A stretch of 64,000 nt of DNA from Geomonas diazotrophica (GTDB lineage Bacteria > Desulfobacterota > Desulfuromonadia > Geobacterales > Geobacteraceae), in the NCBI RefSeq assembly GCF_018919385.1, contig NZ_JAHLMF010000011.1, positions 124,001-188,000 of the forward strand, written 5' to 3'. Below are positions 30,091 through 39,952 of the stretch, one piece after another. The position numbers and the translations under genes are program-made. The notes beneath the pieces were generated by a model, which was not told the origin of the DNA, did not search any database, and saw only the letters and a list, made by a program, of their open reading frames with translations. How positions within the stretch are numbered: the stretch's first letter is position 1; the number at the start of each line of letters is the position of its first letter.

Positions 30091-31665
30091 TCATTCTCCC
30101 TGTTGGTTGTTCGTTGCGGTGGTTCGGGACGCGGCCAGGCTGGCAAGTGCCGCGGGGAGCTTCTCCTGCACGTCGGTGGCGCTCATCCCCTGGGTGCCGA
30201 GCCTTTCCGCCAGCAGGTCGGCGGCGTGGCCATGCACGAAGGCGCCCAGCCGGCAGGCGGTGAAGGGATGGTACCCCTGCCCCAGGAAGGCGGCGACCAC
30301 CCCGGTCAGGACATCGCCCATACCGCCGCTGGCCATACCCGGATTGCCGCTGCCGTTGATGGCGATGGTTCCGTCTGGCGCGGCGATGACGCTGCGTGCC
30401 CCTTTGAGGATCAGGTGCACCCCGTACTGCATGGCGAAGGCGCGGGCGCAGCCGATGCGGTCGGCCTCCACCTCCGGTACCGAGCACCCCGCCAGGCGCG
30501 CCATCTCCCCCGGGTGCGGGGTGAGCACGGTGACGTGGTCCTTCCTGGCCAGCAGGAGTTCGGGCTTAAGCGCCACGGCGTTCAGGCCGTCTGCATCCAG
30601 CACCAGCGGCCTGGCGAGCACGGCAAGCAGCGAATGCACCAGGTAGACCGTGGAGGGGGCGGTGCCGATGCCCGGTCCCAGGGCGACCACATCGCGGGCC
30701 GCCGCGGCGGCAACGAGGGCGGCGAGGGCTCCGGCCTTCAGATGCCCGGCCTGGTCCGGCCCCATCGGGATGGTCATGGCCTCGGTCGTCTTCTGTTCCA
30801 GTATCGGGTTCAGAGCGGCGGGCACGGCGAGGGTGACGAGCCCCGCGCCGCTGCGCTGCGCGCTGTTGGCCGCCATGGCCGCGGCGCCGGTCTTCCCGGT
30901 GCTCCCGGCGACGATGAGGCAGTGGCCGCCACTTCCCTTGTGGGCGGTGGCGCAGCGGGGACGGAACAGCCCGGCAGCGCAGGCGAGGTCGACGAATTCC
31001 ACCCCCTCGGCCTCGGCAACCACCGCGTCGGGCATGCCGATATCGGCCACGACCAGCCGCCCGCAGAGCCCGGCGCCCGGGTAGAGGACGTTTCCCAGCT
31101 TGGCCAGTGCGAAGGTGACCGTGATGTCGGCGCGCACCGCCCGCCCCAGCACCTTCCCGGTGGCGGCGTCGACGCCGGAAGGGATGTCGACGGAAACGAC
31201 CGGTGCCCCGGCCGCGTTGATGAGATCGATGGCCTCGCCGTAGACCCCGGTGACCTCGCTGTTCATGCCGGTGCCGAGCAGCGCGTCCACGATGACCGTG
31301 GCGCCTTCAAGCAGCACCTCTTCCCCGGAAAGCCCCTGCGGCACGCTCTTCACCGTCGCGGGGTCCAGGCGCGCAAGGTTGGCAGCCGCATCCCCCGCCA
31401 CCGCCTCCGGCGCAGCCAGAAGCAGCACCGGCGCCTCCCAGCCACGCTCCGACAGAAGCCTCGCGATCACGAAGCCGTCGCCGCCGTTGTTCCCCTTGCC
31501 CGCCACGATGACCGCGCGGCGCCCGGTTCCTTCCCCGAAGGCCTCCAGGATCGCGTCGGCGCAGCCGCGCCCGGCGCGCTCCATGAGCTCCACCCCCGGC
31601 ACAGCAAACTCGCCGATGGCCCGGCGATCCATAAGCTGCATGACCTGCCCGCTCACGACCTTCAT
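30091..31665 (-). CDS. nnr: Bifunctional NAD(P)H-hydrate epimerase/dehydratase
   Basis: The 524-residue fusion repairs hydrated NADH and NADPH. The N-terminal YjeF epimerase domain (about 1-215) has GKGNNGGDGFV and the VSVDIPSGVDA segment. The C-terminal ribokinase-like dehydratase domain (about 230-510) has HKGSGGHCLIV, LTPHPGEMARL and SGNPGMASGGMGD. Both domains look complete. It follows acpS with no gap, a common arrangement. Confidence 0.94.
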   Translation of the reverse strand: MKVVSGQVMQLMDRRAIGEFAVPGVELMERAGRGCADAILEAFGEGTGRRAVIVAGKGNNGGDGFVIARLLSERGWEAPVLLLAAPEAVAGDAAANLARLDPATVKSVPQGLSGEEVLLEGATVIVDALLGTGMNSEVTGVYGEAIDLINAAGAPVVSVDIPSGVDAATGKVLGRAVRADITVTFALAKLGNVLYPGAGLCGRLVVADIGMPDAVVAEAEGVEFVDLACAAGLFRPRCATAHKGSGGHCLIVAGSTGKTGAAAMAANSAQRSGAGLVTLAVPAALNPILEQKTTEAMTIPMGPDQAGHLKAGALAALVAAAAARDVVALGPGIGTAPSTVYLVHSLLAVLARPLVLDADGLNAVALKPELLLARKDHVTVLTPHPGEMARLAGCSVPEVEADRIGCARAFAMQYGVHLILKGARSVIAAPDGTIAINGSGNPGMASGGMGDVLTGVVAAFLGQGYHPFTACRLGAFVHGHAADLLAERLGTQGMSATDVQEKLPAALASLAASRTTATNNQQGE

Positions 31666-32043
31666 CTAACGCTCCAGTACCACCATCGCCACGGCGCAAC
31701 CGGCGTCGTGCGACAGCGACAGAAAACAGGCGCACAGCTCCGCTTCCCGGAACAGTACTTCCGCCCGCCCGCCAAGCCTCAACGCCGGTTTCCCCAGGGA
31801 GTCGTTGACCACTTCCATGTCTTGCCAGGAAAGGCCGTCACGCAGCCCAGTCCCCAGCGCCTTCAAAAAGGCCTCCTTGGCGGCAAAGCGCAAGGCATAA
31901 TGCTGGGCCGAAAACTTCTTCGTGGAGCAGTAATCTATCTCGCCGCGGGTGAAGATACGCTGAAACAGGGCGTCGTTCCCCTGTTTCAGGAACTTCTCGA
32001 AGCGAGCGATCTCCACGATGTCAACGCCGGTTCCGTAAATCAA
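31666..32043 (-). CDS. acpS: Holo-[acyl-carrier-protein] synthase
   Basis: The 125-residue phosphopantetheinyl transferase moves the 4'-phosphopantetheine arm from CoA to ACP. The family motifs [13 protein letters not shown] (Mg-binding Asp8) and [15 protein letters not shown] (Glu in AKEA) are present. Length is standard. Confidence 0.95.
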   Translation of the reverse strand: MIYGTGVDIVEIARFEKFLKQGNDALFQRIFTRGEIDYCSTKKFSAQHYALRFAAKEAFLKALGTGLRDGLSWQDMEVVNDSLGKPALRLGGRAEVLFREAELCACFLSLSHDAGCAVAMVVLER

Positions 32044-32117
32044 GAAAGACTCCCCTTTTGTTGCTGGAGCTCGGCCGGATCAGTCAGATCAGGCCGCCCC
32101 CACTGATACTATACCAC

Positions 32118-33350
32118 TCACTGGACGGAGTCGCCCGTGCCGGCACCCGGCAGCGACTCGCGCCACTCGCGCACCACGGCGTTCAGGTCCAGCGAGTAAT
32201 CGGATAAAGCCTTGGCGACCGCAGACTCCATGCTGTTACGCTCACCGAGATACTTAAGGACCTGCTGCATCGCGTACCAGCCGTAGCGGTCGACCATGAA
32301 ACGGGTCATCAGGTAGCTCTGCTGGTAGGCAAGCCCCGCCTCGCTCCCCGCCATCCCCGTGAACCCCTTGGAGAGCGTGGCCACGGAGAGCAGGTGGTTG
32401 CCGCGCAGTTCGGGGACGCGCGGGGTGTACTCCCGGCGTCCCTCGATCTCGGCCAGCCCCTCGTTGAGCCAGGTGGGGACGTTGCCGCGGGTGAGCTCCA
32501 CCACCAGGACGTGGGTGAACTCGTGGAAGACGATGGCGCGCAGTTGCGGGGTCAGCTTGGTGATCCCCCCGACCGGGAGGCGGATCTTGCCGTCGTAGAG
32601 CCCGCCGGACCAGTCCGGCCCGGCGGTCACGCTGCTGTAATCCTTCTTGGTGTAGAGGAGCACCGGGATGCGGCTGGTCGGAAACAGCCCGAGATCGGAG
32701 CCGACCGTGTTGTAGGCGCTCTCCAGGGCGTCCAGCACCTCCGCGGAGAGCCCCGGGGGAAGCTCGGCGTCGAAGCTCAGGTCGAACATGGAGCTGTACC
32801 CCTTGTCCATCCTGGACTCCACGGGCAGCTCGCGCTCGGCCTTCTCTATCAAGCCCGCCAGCGCCTTGTTGGCGGGATCCTGCTCCTTCGCGCGGCGCCA
32901 GAGGTCCAAGGCGCCGGGGAGGTCGCCGGTGTCGTAGCTGATCTTGCCGAGATAGACGAGCGGCTCGCTCCCCTCACCCGCCTGGAGCAGCTCGTCCCGC
33001 GCCGCCGCGTAATCCTTGTTGAGGTACAAGGCGATGCCGCGCATGAGAACGAGCTCCTTGCTGTCGGGCAAGAGCTCGCTGGCCTGCCCGAAGTTTTCCG
33101 CCGCCTGTGCGAAACGGCCCGACTGCAGGTCGCGCTTGGCGAGCTCCGTGTAGGTGAAGGCGAGCTGGCGCCGCAACCCCTCGTCGTAGGGGAATCGCGA
33201 GGTCGCCGCCTTCAGCTCTTCGAGCGCCTGGACGAAGTCCCCCTTGGTGATCAGTTGCTGCGCTTTGGTGCCATAGGTGAGAGGATCGGCGGCGAGAGCG
33301 GTGCCGGCGCAAAGAAGCAGGGCGAGAAGCAGCGCGCGGGGATCAGGCAT
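32118..33350 (-). CDS. Exported TPR protein with MA-type metallopeptidase domain
   Basis: The 410-residue protein has a signal peptide (cleavage near Ala21), four TPR-like units (about 25-170) and a C-terminal gluzincin-like domain with HEFTH (276-280) and the downstream NEGLAE segment supplying a third ligand (about Glu297). It matches the peptidase-MA superfamily. Its substrate is unknown. It overlaps the dxs end by 8 bp. Confidence 0.82.
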   Translation of the reverse strand: MPDPRALLLALLLCAGTALAADPLTYGTKAQQLITKGDFVQALEELKAATSRFPYDEGLRRQLAFTYTELAKRDLQSGRFAQAAENFGQASELLPDSKELVLMRGIALYLNKDYAAARDELLQAGEGSEPLVYLGKISYDTGDLPGALDLWRRAKEQDPANKALAGLIEKAERELPVESRMDKGYSSMFDLSFDAELPPGLSAEVLDALESAYNTVGSDLGLFPTSRIPVLLYTKKDYSSVTAGPDWSGGLYDGKIRLPVGGITKLTPQLRAIVFHEFTHVLVVELTRGNVPTWLNEGLAEIEGRREYTPRVPELRGNHLLSVATLSKGFTGMAGSEAGLAYQQSYLMTRFMVDRYGWYAMQQVLKYLGERNSMESAVAKALSDYSLDLNAVVREWRESLPGAGTGDSVQ

Positions 33351-35280
33351 GCGGCTGTTCCGGGACGGCCGGCTGTTCCGACCGCTTGGCCGGCGCGGGA
33401 GCCCGGAGCCCTTGGCAGACCTCGCGGACGGAACGGGCGATACCGGCGGCGTCGAGGCCGTAGGCGGCCTTCAGGTCGGCCTGCTCCCCCTGTTCCACGA
33501 AAGAGTCCGGATAGCCAAGGCGCACCACCCGTACCCCGGTCATCTCGTACTGTTCGAGGAGTTCCAGGATGGCGGTGCCGAAGCCGCCCTGCACCACGTT
33601 GTCTTCCACCGTGATCAAGAGGCCGGTCCGGGCCAGCTCCAGGATGAGCTCGGCGTCGAGCGGCTTCACGAAGCGGGCGTTCATCACGGCGACCTCGATC
33701 CCCTCGCCGGAGAGGGCCGCCGCTGCCTCGCGTGCCGGCTCGACCATGGTGCCGACCGCGATGATGGCGCCGTCCCTGCCGTCCTTCAACCGCTCCCCTT
33801 TCCCGATGGGAAGCGGTGCGAGGAGTTGGTCCATCGGGACCCCCAGGCCGTTGCCGCGCGGGTAGCGCAGCGCCGCCGGACCTTCCAGGGAGAGGGCCGT
33901 CATCAGCATGTGCTGCAGCTCGTTCTCGTCCTTGGGGGCCATCACCGTGAGGCCGGGGAGCGCGCGCAGGTAGGAGAGGTCGAAGACGCCGTGGTGGGTG
34001 GGGCCGTCGCTGCCGACCACGCCGGCGCGGTCGATGGCGAACACCACCGGGAGTTCTTGCAGGCAGACGTCATGGCAGAGCTGGTCGAAACCGCGCTGCA
34101 GGAAGGAGGAGTAGAGGGCGACCACCGGCTTGAATCCTTCGGCGGCAAGCCCGGCGGCGAAGGTGATCGCGTGCTGCTCCGCGATCCCCACGTCGAAGAA
34201 GCGCTCGGGGAATTCCTTGGCGAACGGGGTGAGGCCGGTGCCGTCGGGCATGGCGGCGGTGATGGCGACGATGCGCTCGTCCTCCTGGGCCAGTCGTTTC
34301 ACGGTCTCGCCGAAGACGCCGGTGTAGGAGGCGGCGCCCCCCTTTCCCTTGTGCACCTTCCCGGTCTTGATGTCGAACGGACCGACGCCGTGGAACAGCG
34401 ACGGGTTCGCCTCGGCGGGGGGATACCCCTTCCCCTTCCTGGTCAGCACGTGGATCAGCACCGCGTCGTCGAAGCGCTTCACGTTCTCCAGCGTCTCCAG
34501 AAGTTTCGGTATGTCGTGACCGTCGATGGGGCCGATGTACTCGAAGCCGAACGCCTCGAAGAGCATCCCGGGCGTGAACAGGGTTTTGAGCGACTCCTCC
34601 GCCCGCTTGGCGATCTTCAGCACCGACTTCCCGAACATGGGGACCCCCTCCAGGAAGGCCTCCAGGTCCTTCTTGGCGCGGTGCACGTACTCGCTGGTGA
34701 TGGTGCGCGAGAGGAGGTTGGAGAGGGCGCCGACGTTCTCCGAGATGGACATCTCGTTGTCGTTCAGGATCACCACCAGGTCCTTGTTAAGCTCACCCGC
34801 ATGGTTCAGCCCCTCGAAGGCGAGGCCGCCGGTCATGGCGCCGTCGCCGATCACCGCCAGCACCTTGTTGCGCCCCTTTTTCAGGTCGCGCGCCACGGCG
34901 AAGCCGACCCCGGCGGAGATGGAGGTGGAGGAGTGCCCGACGTCGAAGCAGTCGTGGGCCGACTCGGCCCGCTTGGGGAAGCCGCTGATCCCCCCGCGGG
35001 TGCGCAGGGTGCCGAAGCGCTCCTTCCTGCCGGTCAAAAGCTTGTGGGCGTAGGCCTGGTGCCCGACGTCCCAGACGATCTTGTCCTTGGGGGAATCAAA
35101 GACCCGGTGCAGCGCGATGGTGAGCTCGACGACACCCAGGCTCGGGGCCACGTGTCCGCCGTTGGCGGCACAGGTCTCGATGATGCGCGCGCGCAGCTCT
35201 TCGGCGAGCGTCTCGAGCTCGCGCAGCGAGAGCGCCTTCAATTGACTCGGGTCGGTGATGCCGTCAAGGATACTGGGCAT
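33343..35280 (-). CDS. dxs: 1-deoxy-D-xylulose-5-phosphate synthase
   Basis: The 645-residue thiamine-diphosphate enzyme condenses pyruvate and glyceraldehyde 3-phosphate, the first step of the MEP isoprenoid pathway. Motifs include [17 protein letters not shown], the ThDP site [18 protein letters not shown], and [15 protein letters not shown]. Full length. It follows ispA directly (no gap), with xseA and xseB further upstream: a common bacterial cluster. Confidence 0.96.
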   Translation of the reverse strand: MPSILDGITDPSQLKALSLRELETLAEELRARIIETCAANGGHVAPSLGVVELTIALHRVFDSPKDKIVWDVGHQAYAHKLLTGRKERFGTLRTRGGISGFPKRAESAHDCFDVGHSSTSISAGVGFAVARDLKKGRNKVLAVIGDGAMTGGLAFEGLNHAGELNKDLVVILNDNEMSISENVGALSNLLSRTITSEYVHRAKKDLEAFLEGVPMFGKSVLKIAKRAEESLKTLFTPGMLFEAFGFEYIGPIDGHDIPKLLETLENVKRFDDAVLIHVLTRKGKGYPPAEANPSLFHGVGPFDIKTGKVHKGKGGAASYTGVFGETVKRLAQEDERIVAITAAMPDGTGLTPFAKEFPERFFDVGIAEQHAITFAAGLAAEGFKPVVALYSSFLQRGFDQLCHDVCLQELPVVFAIDRAGVVGSDGPTHHGVFDLSYLRALPGLTVMAPKDENELQHMLMTALSLEGPAALRYPRGNGLGVPMDQLLAPLPIGKGERLKDGRDGAIIAVGTMVEPAREAAAALSGEGIEVAVMNARFVKPLDAELILELARTGLLITVEDNVVQGGFGTAILELLEQYEMTGVRVVRLGYPDSFVEQGEQADLKAAYGLDAAGIARSVREVCQGLRAPAPAKRSEQPAVPEQPHA

Positions 35281-36165
35281 TTAAGATTTCCTTTTCACGA
35301 TGTAGGAGGCGATGGCGCGCAGCGGCTCCGCCCGTTCGTCGAAGGAGGCGAGCGCGTCGAGGGCGATCTGCACCAGCTCCTGGGCGCGCGCCTTGGACGC
35401 CTCCAGACCCATCAGAGCGGGGTAGGTCGCCTTGCCGCGGGCCTGGTCGCTGCCGGCGTCCTTTCCCAGCTCCTCGGTGGTCCCCTCGACGTCGAGGATG
35501 TCGTCGGCGATCTGGAAGGCGAGGCCGATGGCGTCAGCGTAACGGGTGAGGGACTTGAACTGCTCCTCGCTCGCCCCGCCCAGGATGGTGCCGCAGCGGA
35601 CCGAGGCCCGGATCAGGGCGCCGGTCTTGTGGGTGTGGATGTAGGAGAGCGTGGCGAGGTCGACGTCGTGGCGCCCCTCGCTTTCCATGTCGACCACCTG
35701 CCCGCCTACCATGCCGCGCGAGCCGGAGGCGACGGCGATCTCCTGGATCACCCTGAGCCGCGCAGCGGGGTCTCCCCCGGCGCCGTTGGAGAGCAGGATG
35801 AAGGCCTCGGTCAACAGGGCGTCGCCGGCCAGGATGGCGGTCGCCTCGCCATATACTTTATGGTTGGTGGGGTTTCCCCTGCGGAAGTCGTCGTTGTCCA
35901 TGGCGGGAAGGTCGTCATGGATCAGCGAGTAGGTGTGGATCATCTCCATGGCGCAGGCCGCCGGCATGACCGCATCCGCGGAGCCGCCCACGGCCTCGCA
36001 GGCCGCCAGCATGAGCACAGGGCGAACGCGCTTGCCGCCGGCGAAAACCGAGTAGCGCATGGCGCCGTGCAGGGATGCCGGGAGCTCCTTGGCATCGGGA
36101 AGGTAGCGCTCCAGCGCCTGGTCGACCAGCTGGCACTTCTGCTTCAGGTATTCCTTAAGATCCAT
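35281..36165 (-). CDS. ispA: Polyprenyl synthetase (farnesyl diphosphate synthase type)
   Basis: The 294-residue prenyltransferase has the first Asp-rich motif DDLPAMDNDDFRRG and the second DDILD, with FAGGKRVRPVL at the N-terminus. It makes the C15 (or C20) prenyl diphosphate. Product length cannot be fixed from the sequence alone. Its position between xseB and dxs supports the farnesyl diphosphate role. Confidence 0.94.
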   Translation of the reverse strand: MDLKEYLKQKCQLVDQALERYLPDAKELPASLHGAMRYSVFAGGKRVRPVLMLAACEAVGGSADAVMPAACAMEMIHTYSLIHDDLPAMDNDDFRRGNPTNHKVYGEATAILAGDALLTEAFILLSNGAGGDPAARLRVIQEIAVASGSRGMVGGQVVDMESEGRHDVDLATLSYIHTHKTGALIRASVRCGTILGGASEEQFKSLTRYADAIGLAFQIADDILDVEGTTEELGKDAGSDQARGKATYPALMGLEASKARAQELVQIALDALASFDERAEPLRAIASYIVKRKS

Positions 36166-36187
36166 GCGAGATTCCCTTGTAATCGAG

Positions 36188-36213
36188 ATCCCCCTCCCCT
36201 TGCGGGAGGGGGG
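36188..36213. repeat. GC-rich hairpin in the ispA-xseB gap
   Basis: CCCCCTCCCC-TTGC-GGGAGGGGGG forms a stable stem of the same type as the GC-rich family at 37973-38187 and 52741-52920; another lies near 42434-42460. Confidence 0.6.
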
Positions 36214-36266
36214 GAGGCGTCCTGCTTTGAGATGCGTGGCAGCCGTGACGAACGCGGACGCGGGTG

Positions 36267-36494
36267 TTACTCCTCCTCTTCGAAAGGCCTGGTGGAGAGA
36301 CTTCCGTCGCGCTGCTTGATGAGGAGTTCGACCCGCCGCTCGGCCTCGTTGAGCTTCTTGGAGCAGAAGGCGGAATGCTTCACCCCCTCCTCGAACGCCT
36401 TCAGGGAATCCTCCAGGGAAAGCTCCCCCCCCTCCAGCTTCTTCACGACGTCCTCGAGCTTCTTCAGTGCGGTCTCGAACTTTTCAACGGCCAT
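36267..36494 (-). CDS. xseB: Exodeoxyribonuclease VII small subunit
   Basis: The 75-residue helical protein has the family pattern FETALKKLEDVVKKLE, GGELSLEDSLKAFEEG and CSKKLNEAE. Several copies assemble with XseA into the single-strand exonuclease. Confidence 0.95.
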   Translation of the reverse strand: MAVEKFETALKKLEDVVKKLEGGELSLEDSLKAFEEGVKHSAFCSKKLNEAERRVELLIKQRDGSLSTRPFEEEE

Positions 36495-36573
36495 GCCAAC
36501 CTCGTGTCCGGTTACTGCCGCGGCGGCAGATTAGGAGCGCCGTCGCGTTTAATTATTAAAAAGTGATCGCCTA

Positions 36574-37950
36574 TTATACCGATCGCTCTGGAGCCGTCAA
36601 GGATTCACTCTGCCCGCGGGTCTCATCCACGGTGCAAAGGGCGGAACCGGCGGCGAAGGAGAGTTCTAGCCGGTCCCCGGGGGCCAGTTGCCTAAAGGAG
36701 GTGATGACGGAGCGGCCGGGGAGCTTGCGGGCGATGCTATAGCCGCGCGACAGGGTGGCCAGGGGAGAGACCGCGTTCAAGGTTCCCGTGGCACGGCCGA
36801 CGCTCTCGGCGGCGCAGGCCAGGCGCCGGGTGACGGCGTGGTCCAGGCGCAGCGTGAGCGTCGAGAGCCGCTCCGCGTTCTGCCTCAGCACCAGCGCGGG
36901 GCTCTGGCGTGCCAGGCGCGCCGACAGGGTGACAATCCGCTCCGAGGCGTCGTCGAGGATCAGCCCCGCCTCCCGCACCAGGCGGGCGTCCAGCGAGTCG
37001 ACCCGCTGCGCCAGGTGACCGAGGATGCGGCTCGGGTCGGTGACGGCGCGGCTCAAGGCCGTCACCAGCGCGCGCGAGCGCTCAAGCCGGCGCAGTTGCG
37101 CGACCTGGAGCCGGTGGTTGAGCGCCTCCACCGCCGCGGTCAGCTCCTGCTTGCTCTGCACCACGAGCTCCGCCGCGGCCGAAGGCGTGGCGGCCCGCAG
37201 GTCCGCCACGAAGTCGGCGATGGTGAAGTCGATCTCGTGCCCCACCGCCGAGATGACGGGAACGGCGGACTTATGAATGGCGCGCGCCACCACCTCCTCG
37301 TTGAAGGCCCAGAGATCCTCAAGCGATCCTCCCCCGCGCCCTACGATCATGACATCCACGTTGCCCGCCCGGTTCAGGTCGGCGATGGCCGCCGCGATCT
37401 CCTGGGCCGCCCCCTCCCCCTGGACCCGGACCGGCGCGATCAGGAGTTCCACGTTGGCGAAGCGGCGGGAGAGCACGGTGAGGATGTCGCGGATGGCGGC
37501 GCCGGTGGGAGAGGTGACCACGCCGATCCTGCGGGGGAGTTTCGGGATCTCGCGCTTGTGGAGCTCCGAGAAGAGCCCCTCCTTGGCGAGACGCTCCTTC
37601 AGCTGGATGAAGGCGAGCTGGAGTCCGCCGATCCCCTGCGGTTCCATGGTGTCGACCGAGAGCTGGTACTCCCCGCGCGGCTCGAACAGGGTCATCCGGG
37701 CGCGCACGAGCACCCGCATCCCGTCGCGCGGTGTGAATTTGAGGGTGCGGAAGGCGCCGCGGAACATGACGCAGCGGATCTGTGCGCCGGGGTCCTTGAG
37801 GGTGAAGTAGCAGTGCCCCGACTGCGGGCAGGCGAGGTTGGAGATCTCCCCCTCGACCCATACCTGGTCGAAGTTCTCCTCCAACAGGCCGCGCACCAGC
37901 GCAGTCAAAGCGCTTACCGTGAGGACCCGCCGTTCCTTGAAAAGTTGCAC
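36574..37950 (-). CDS. xseA: Exodeoxyribonuclease VII large subunit
   Basis: The 458-residue catalytic subunit has an N-terminal OB fold ([25 protein letters not shown]), the catalytic domain ([48 protein letters not shown]) and a C-terminal coiled coil. A GTG start at 37950 is preferred: it sits behind AGGAGGG and gives the standard N-terminus. The open frame continues to 38361 but that stretch is translated GC-rich repeat. Confidence 0.93.
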   Translation of the reverse strand: MQLFKERRVLTVSALTALVRGLLEENFDQVWVEGEISNLACPQSGHCYFTLKDPGAQIRCVMFRGAFRTLKFTPRDGMRVLVRARMTLFEPRGEYQLSVDTMEPQGIGGLQLAFIQLKERLAKEGLFSELHKREIPKLPRRIGVVTSPTGAAIRDILTVLSRRFANVELLIAPVRVQGEGAAQEIAAAIADLNRAGNVDVMIVGRGGGSLEDLWAFNEEVVARAIHKSAVPVISAVGHEIDFTIADFVADLRAATPSAAAELVVQSKQELTAAVEALNHRLQVAQLRRLERSRALVTALSRAVTDPSRILGHLAQRVDSLDARLVREAGLILDDASERIVTLSARLARQSPALVLRQNAERLSTLTLRLDHAVTRRLACAAESVGRATGTLNAVSPLATLSRGYSIARKLPGRSVITSFRQLAPGDRLELSFAAGSALCTVDETRGQSESLTAPERSV

Positions 37951-37972
37951 GTACCCTCCTTGCTTGCTGATC

Positions 37973-38187
37973 CCCCTCTCCCCGTGGGAGAGGGTCGGGG
38001 TGAGGGCGCTGCCCATCGCATCCCCCCTCGCCCTCCGGGAGAGGGGCAGGGGTGAGGGCGCTGCCCATCTCATACCCCTCGCCCTCCGGGAGAGGGGCAG
38101 GGGTGAGGGCGCTGCCTGATGGCAAAATCGTGCCGCCGCCATCGCCCTCACCCGGCCTTCGGCCACCCTCTCCCGGAGGGCGAGGGG
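37973..38187. repeat. GC-rich palindromic repeat cluster: three direct copies and one inverted
   Basis: A unit of about 52 bp (hairpin CTCGCCCTCCGGGAGAGGG followed by GGGGTGAGGGCGCTGCC) occurs at about 37973, 38024 and 38076. An inverted copy follows at 38144-38187. It lies just upstream of xseA and occupies most of the divergent gap to the ParA-like gene. Confidence 0.85.
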
Positions 38188-38386
38188 AAAAACTCTGCTG
38201 AGACAGGGTGAGACGACAAAGTGAAAAAGGATAGCGCGCCTGCAGTAACGCCCCTCCGCCCGGAGGGGGGAAGCCGGTGCACGACGCTGCGCGCCTCCTC
38301 CCCCTCCGGGGCGGGGAAGAAGCGGTCCATCCAAACGACATCTGCAGCCGTTTTCTAGCACGCACCCAGCGCCACTGTCAAACGGG

Positions 38387-38416
38387 TTGACCGTCCGGGC
38401 GTGTCGATGTTAGTAT
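38387..38416 (+). promoter_or_regulatory. Promoter of the ParA-like gene, probable leaderless transcript
   Basis: TTGACC (38387-38392), 18 bp, then TAGTAT (38411-38416). The expected start of transcription, 7-8 bp on, falls on the A of the ATG at 38424. No ribosome site lies upstream of it. Confidence 0.5.
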
Positions 38417-38423
38417 GCGCGCC

Positions 38424-39788
38424 ATGAAAAATTACCCTTATGTAATAACCGTTTCCTCGGAAAAGGGGGGCGTCGGCAAGACGACCTTGGCGACCAACCT
38501 CGCGATCTTCCTGAAGGCCCTGGACGAAAACCTCCCGGTGTCGATCTTCTCCTTCGACAACCACTTCACCATCGACAAGATGTTTTCGATCAAGGGGCAG
38601 AAGCAGAACGGGAGCGTGGCCGATCTCCTGCTGGAGACCCGCGGGCGCGACCTATTGCACACCGGCCAGTACGGGGTGAATTACATCCCCTCCTCCACCA
38701 CCCTTCCCGAGCTGCGCGGCTCGCTCAAGGGACCGATGGTGCTGGCGCGGCTCCTGGCGATGTCCGAGATCCCCGGCATCCTGATCGTCGACACCCGCCC
38801 GGACCTCGACGTGTTGACCCAGAACGCGCTCTACGCAGCGGACCGGGTGCTGGTCCCGATCAAGGACATGGCCAGCATGGACAACTGCCGCAACATCTTC
38901 GAGCTCTTCGACAAGAGGGGGCTGGACAGAAAGAGCCTGTCGCTTATCCCCTGTCTCATCGACGAGAGGATCAAGTTCGAAGGGATGTTCAAGGACCAGA
39001 AGACGCTCCTGAAGGCCTTCGCCATCAACCGCGGCTTCCGCTGCTCCGACATATTCATATCCAAGAGCCCCAAGGTCGAGAGCCTCAACACCAACCCCGA
39101 AGGGAAGATCTACCCGATCCTCACCCACGGGCGCGGCACCGACGTCTATGGCCAGTTCGCGGCGCTGGGGCAGACCTGTCTCAACGAGTTCTACGAGACC
39201 GAAGAGCCGCGCGCCATGCTCTACGACAAGTGGCAGCACGAGGAGAACAAGAGAAAGAAAGAGGAGTACTTCGGCAGGCTGTCCGGGCTGAAGAGCCAGT
39301 GCCTGGTCTGCGGCAAGGAGTTGAGCCAGGAATCGCAGGTTTCCTACTACTGCGAGAGTTCCGACGGCGCCGCCAGCGGCTACATGGAAGCCGACTGCTT
39401 CACCGGCTTCCTGGTCTCGACCATCTTCAAGATCGAGCGCCAGTTGCCGCATGACGATCCGACCAGGCAGATGATCCACCAGACCGCGCTGGAATCGGTG
39501 TTCGTGCTGAATCCCGGGGTTGGTGACGAGGCGGGGAGCATCGACTTCCACCGTTTCGATTTGAGCGGCAGCGAGCTGTTGAAGAAGAAGTACCCCTTGG
39601 CCCGCGCGCCGGAGCGCGATGGCTTCTCCGGGATCATGTCGGAAACGCTGGCCGGGTACGAGGGGGAATTGCGGGACGCCTTCCTGATAGTTCACCCGGT
39701 GAACGGCGACAACCCCGCCTCCATCCTGGTGGACGACAAGTACCGCGAAGTGTCGAAGCTCAAGAAGAGGATCGCGGCACAGCTCTAA
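38424..39788 (+). CDS. ParA/MinD-type ATPase with C-terminal zinc-ribbon-containing domain
   Basis: The protein has about 454 residues. The N-terminal 270 are a deviant-Walker ATPase (SSEKGGVGKTTLATN, residues 11-25; Walker B-like ILIVDTRPDLDVL). The C-terminal 180 form a domain I do not recognise. It includes a cysteine group (CLVCGKE near residue 293, then YYCES and EADC) that could bind zinc. The start at 38424 is favoured over the in-frame ATG at 38415, which lies within the -10 box. No parB-like gene or parS-like site is nearby, so a chromosome-partition role is unlikely; positioning of another cargo is possible. It is a monocistronic plus-strand gene amid minus-strand operons. Confidence 0.8.
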   Translation: MKNYPYVITVSSEKGGVGKTTLATNLAIFLKALDENLPVSIFSFDNHFTIDKMFSIKGQKQNGSVADLLLETRGRDLLHTGQYGVNYIPSSTTLPELRGSLKGPMVLARLLAMSEIPGILIVDTRPDLDVLTQNALYAADRVLVPIKDMASMDNCRNIFELFDKRGLDRKSLSLIPCLIDERIKFEGMFKDQKTLLKAFAINRGFRCSDIFISKSPKVESLNTNPEGKIYPILTHGRGTDVYGQFAALGQTCLNEFYETEEPRAMLYDKWQHEENKRKKEEYFGRLSGLKSQCLVCGKELSQESQVSYYCESSDGAASGYMEADCFTGFLVSTIFKIERQLPHDDPTRQMIHQTALESVFVLNPGVGDEAGSIDFHRFDLSGSELLKKKYPLARAPERDGFSGIMSETLAGYEGELRDAFLIVHPVNGDNPASILVDDKYREVSKLKKRIAAQL

Positions 39789-39807
39789 ACACGTTCAGCC
39801 AAAACAA

Positions 39808-39948
39808 GTTCTACGTTCTACGTTCTATGTTCTACGTTAACAGCCCCAACCTGTAACTCAAAGGTTGGGTGAATTTTACTTTAACATCCCGAAGCTGTAA
39901 CACTCCCAAGGCTGGTGGGTTTTAACATAGAACTTAGAACATAGAACG
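39808..39948. repeat. Inverted array of GTTCTAN heptads, copy C
   Basis: The left arm (39808-39838) has four heptads and the right arm (39923-39948) three to four complementary heptads. The 85-bp centre contains its own partly repeated segments (CTGTAAC twice, and AAGGTTGGGTG / AAGGCTGGTGG). It fills the gap between two convergent genes. Confidence 0.85.
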
Positions 39949-39952
39949 GCTT

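Noticed and set aside
33277-36534. A very long plus-strand open frame (about 1085 codons) opposite dxs and ispA
   Set aside because: It is the antisense of well-recognised genes in GC-rich DNA, where stop codons are rare. Its translation is full of Gly, Val, Arg and His with no family-like motif.
36574-38361. XseA starting at 38361 with a 137-residue N-terminal extension
   Set aside because: The extension is translated hairpin repeat; the GTG at 37950 has a strong ribosome site and gives the standard N-terminus.
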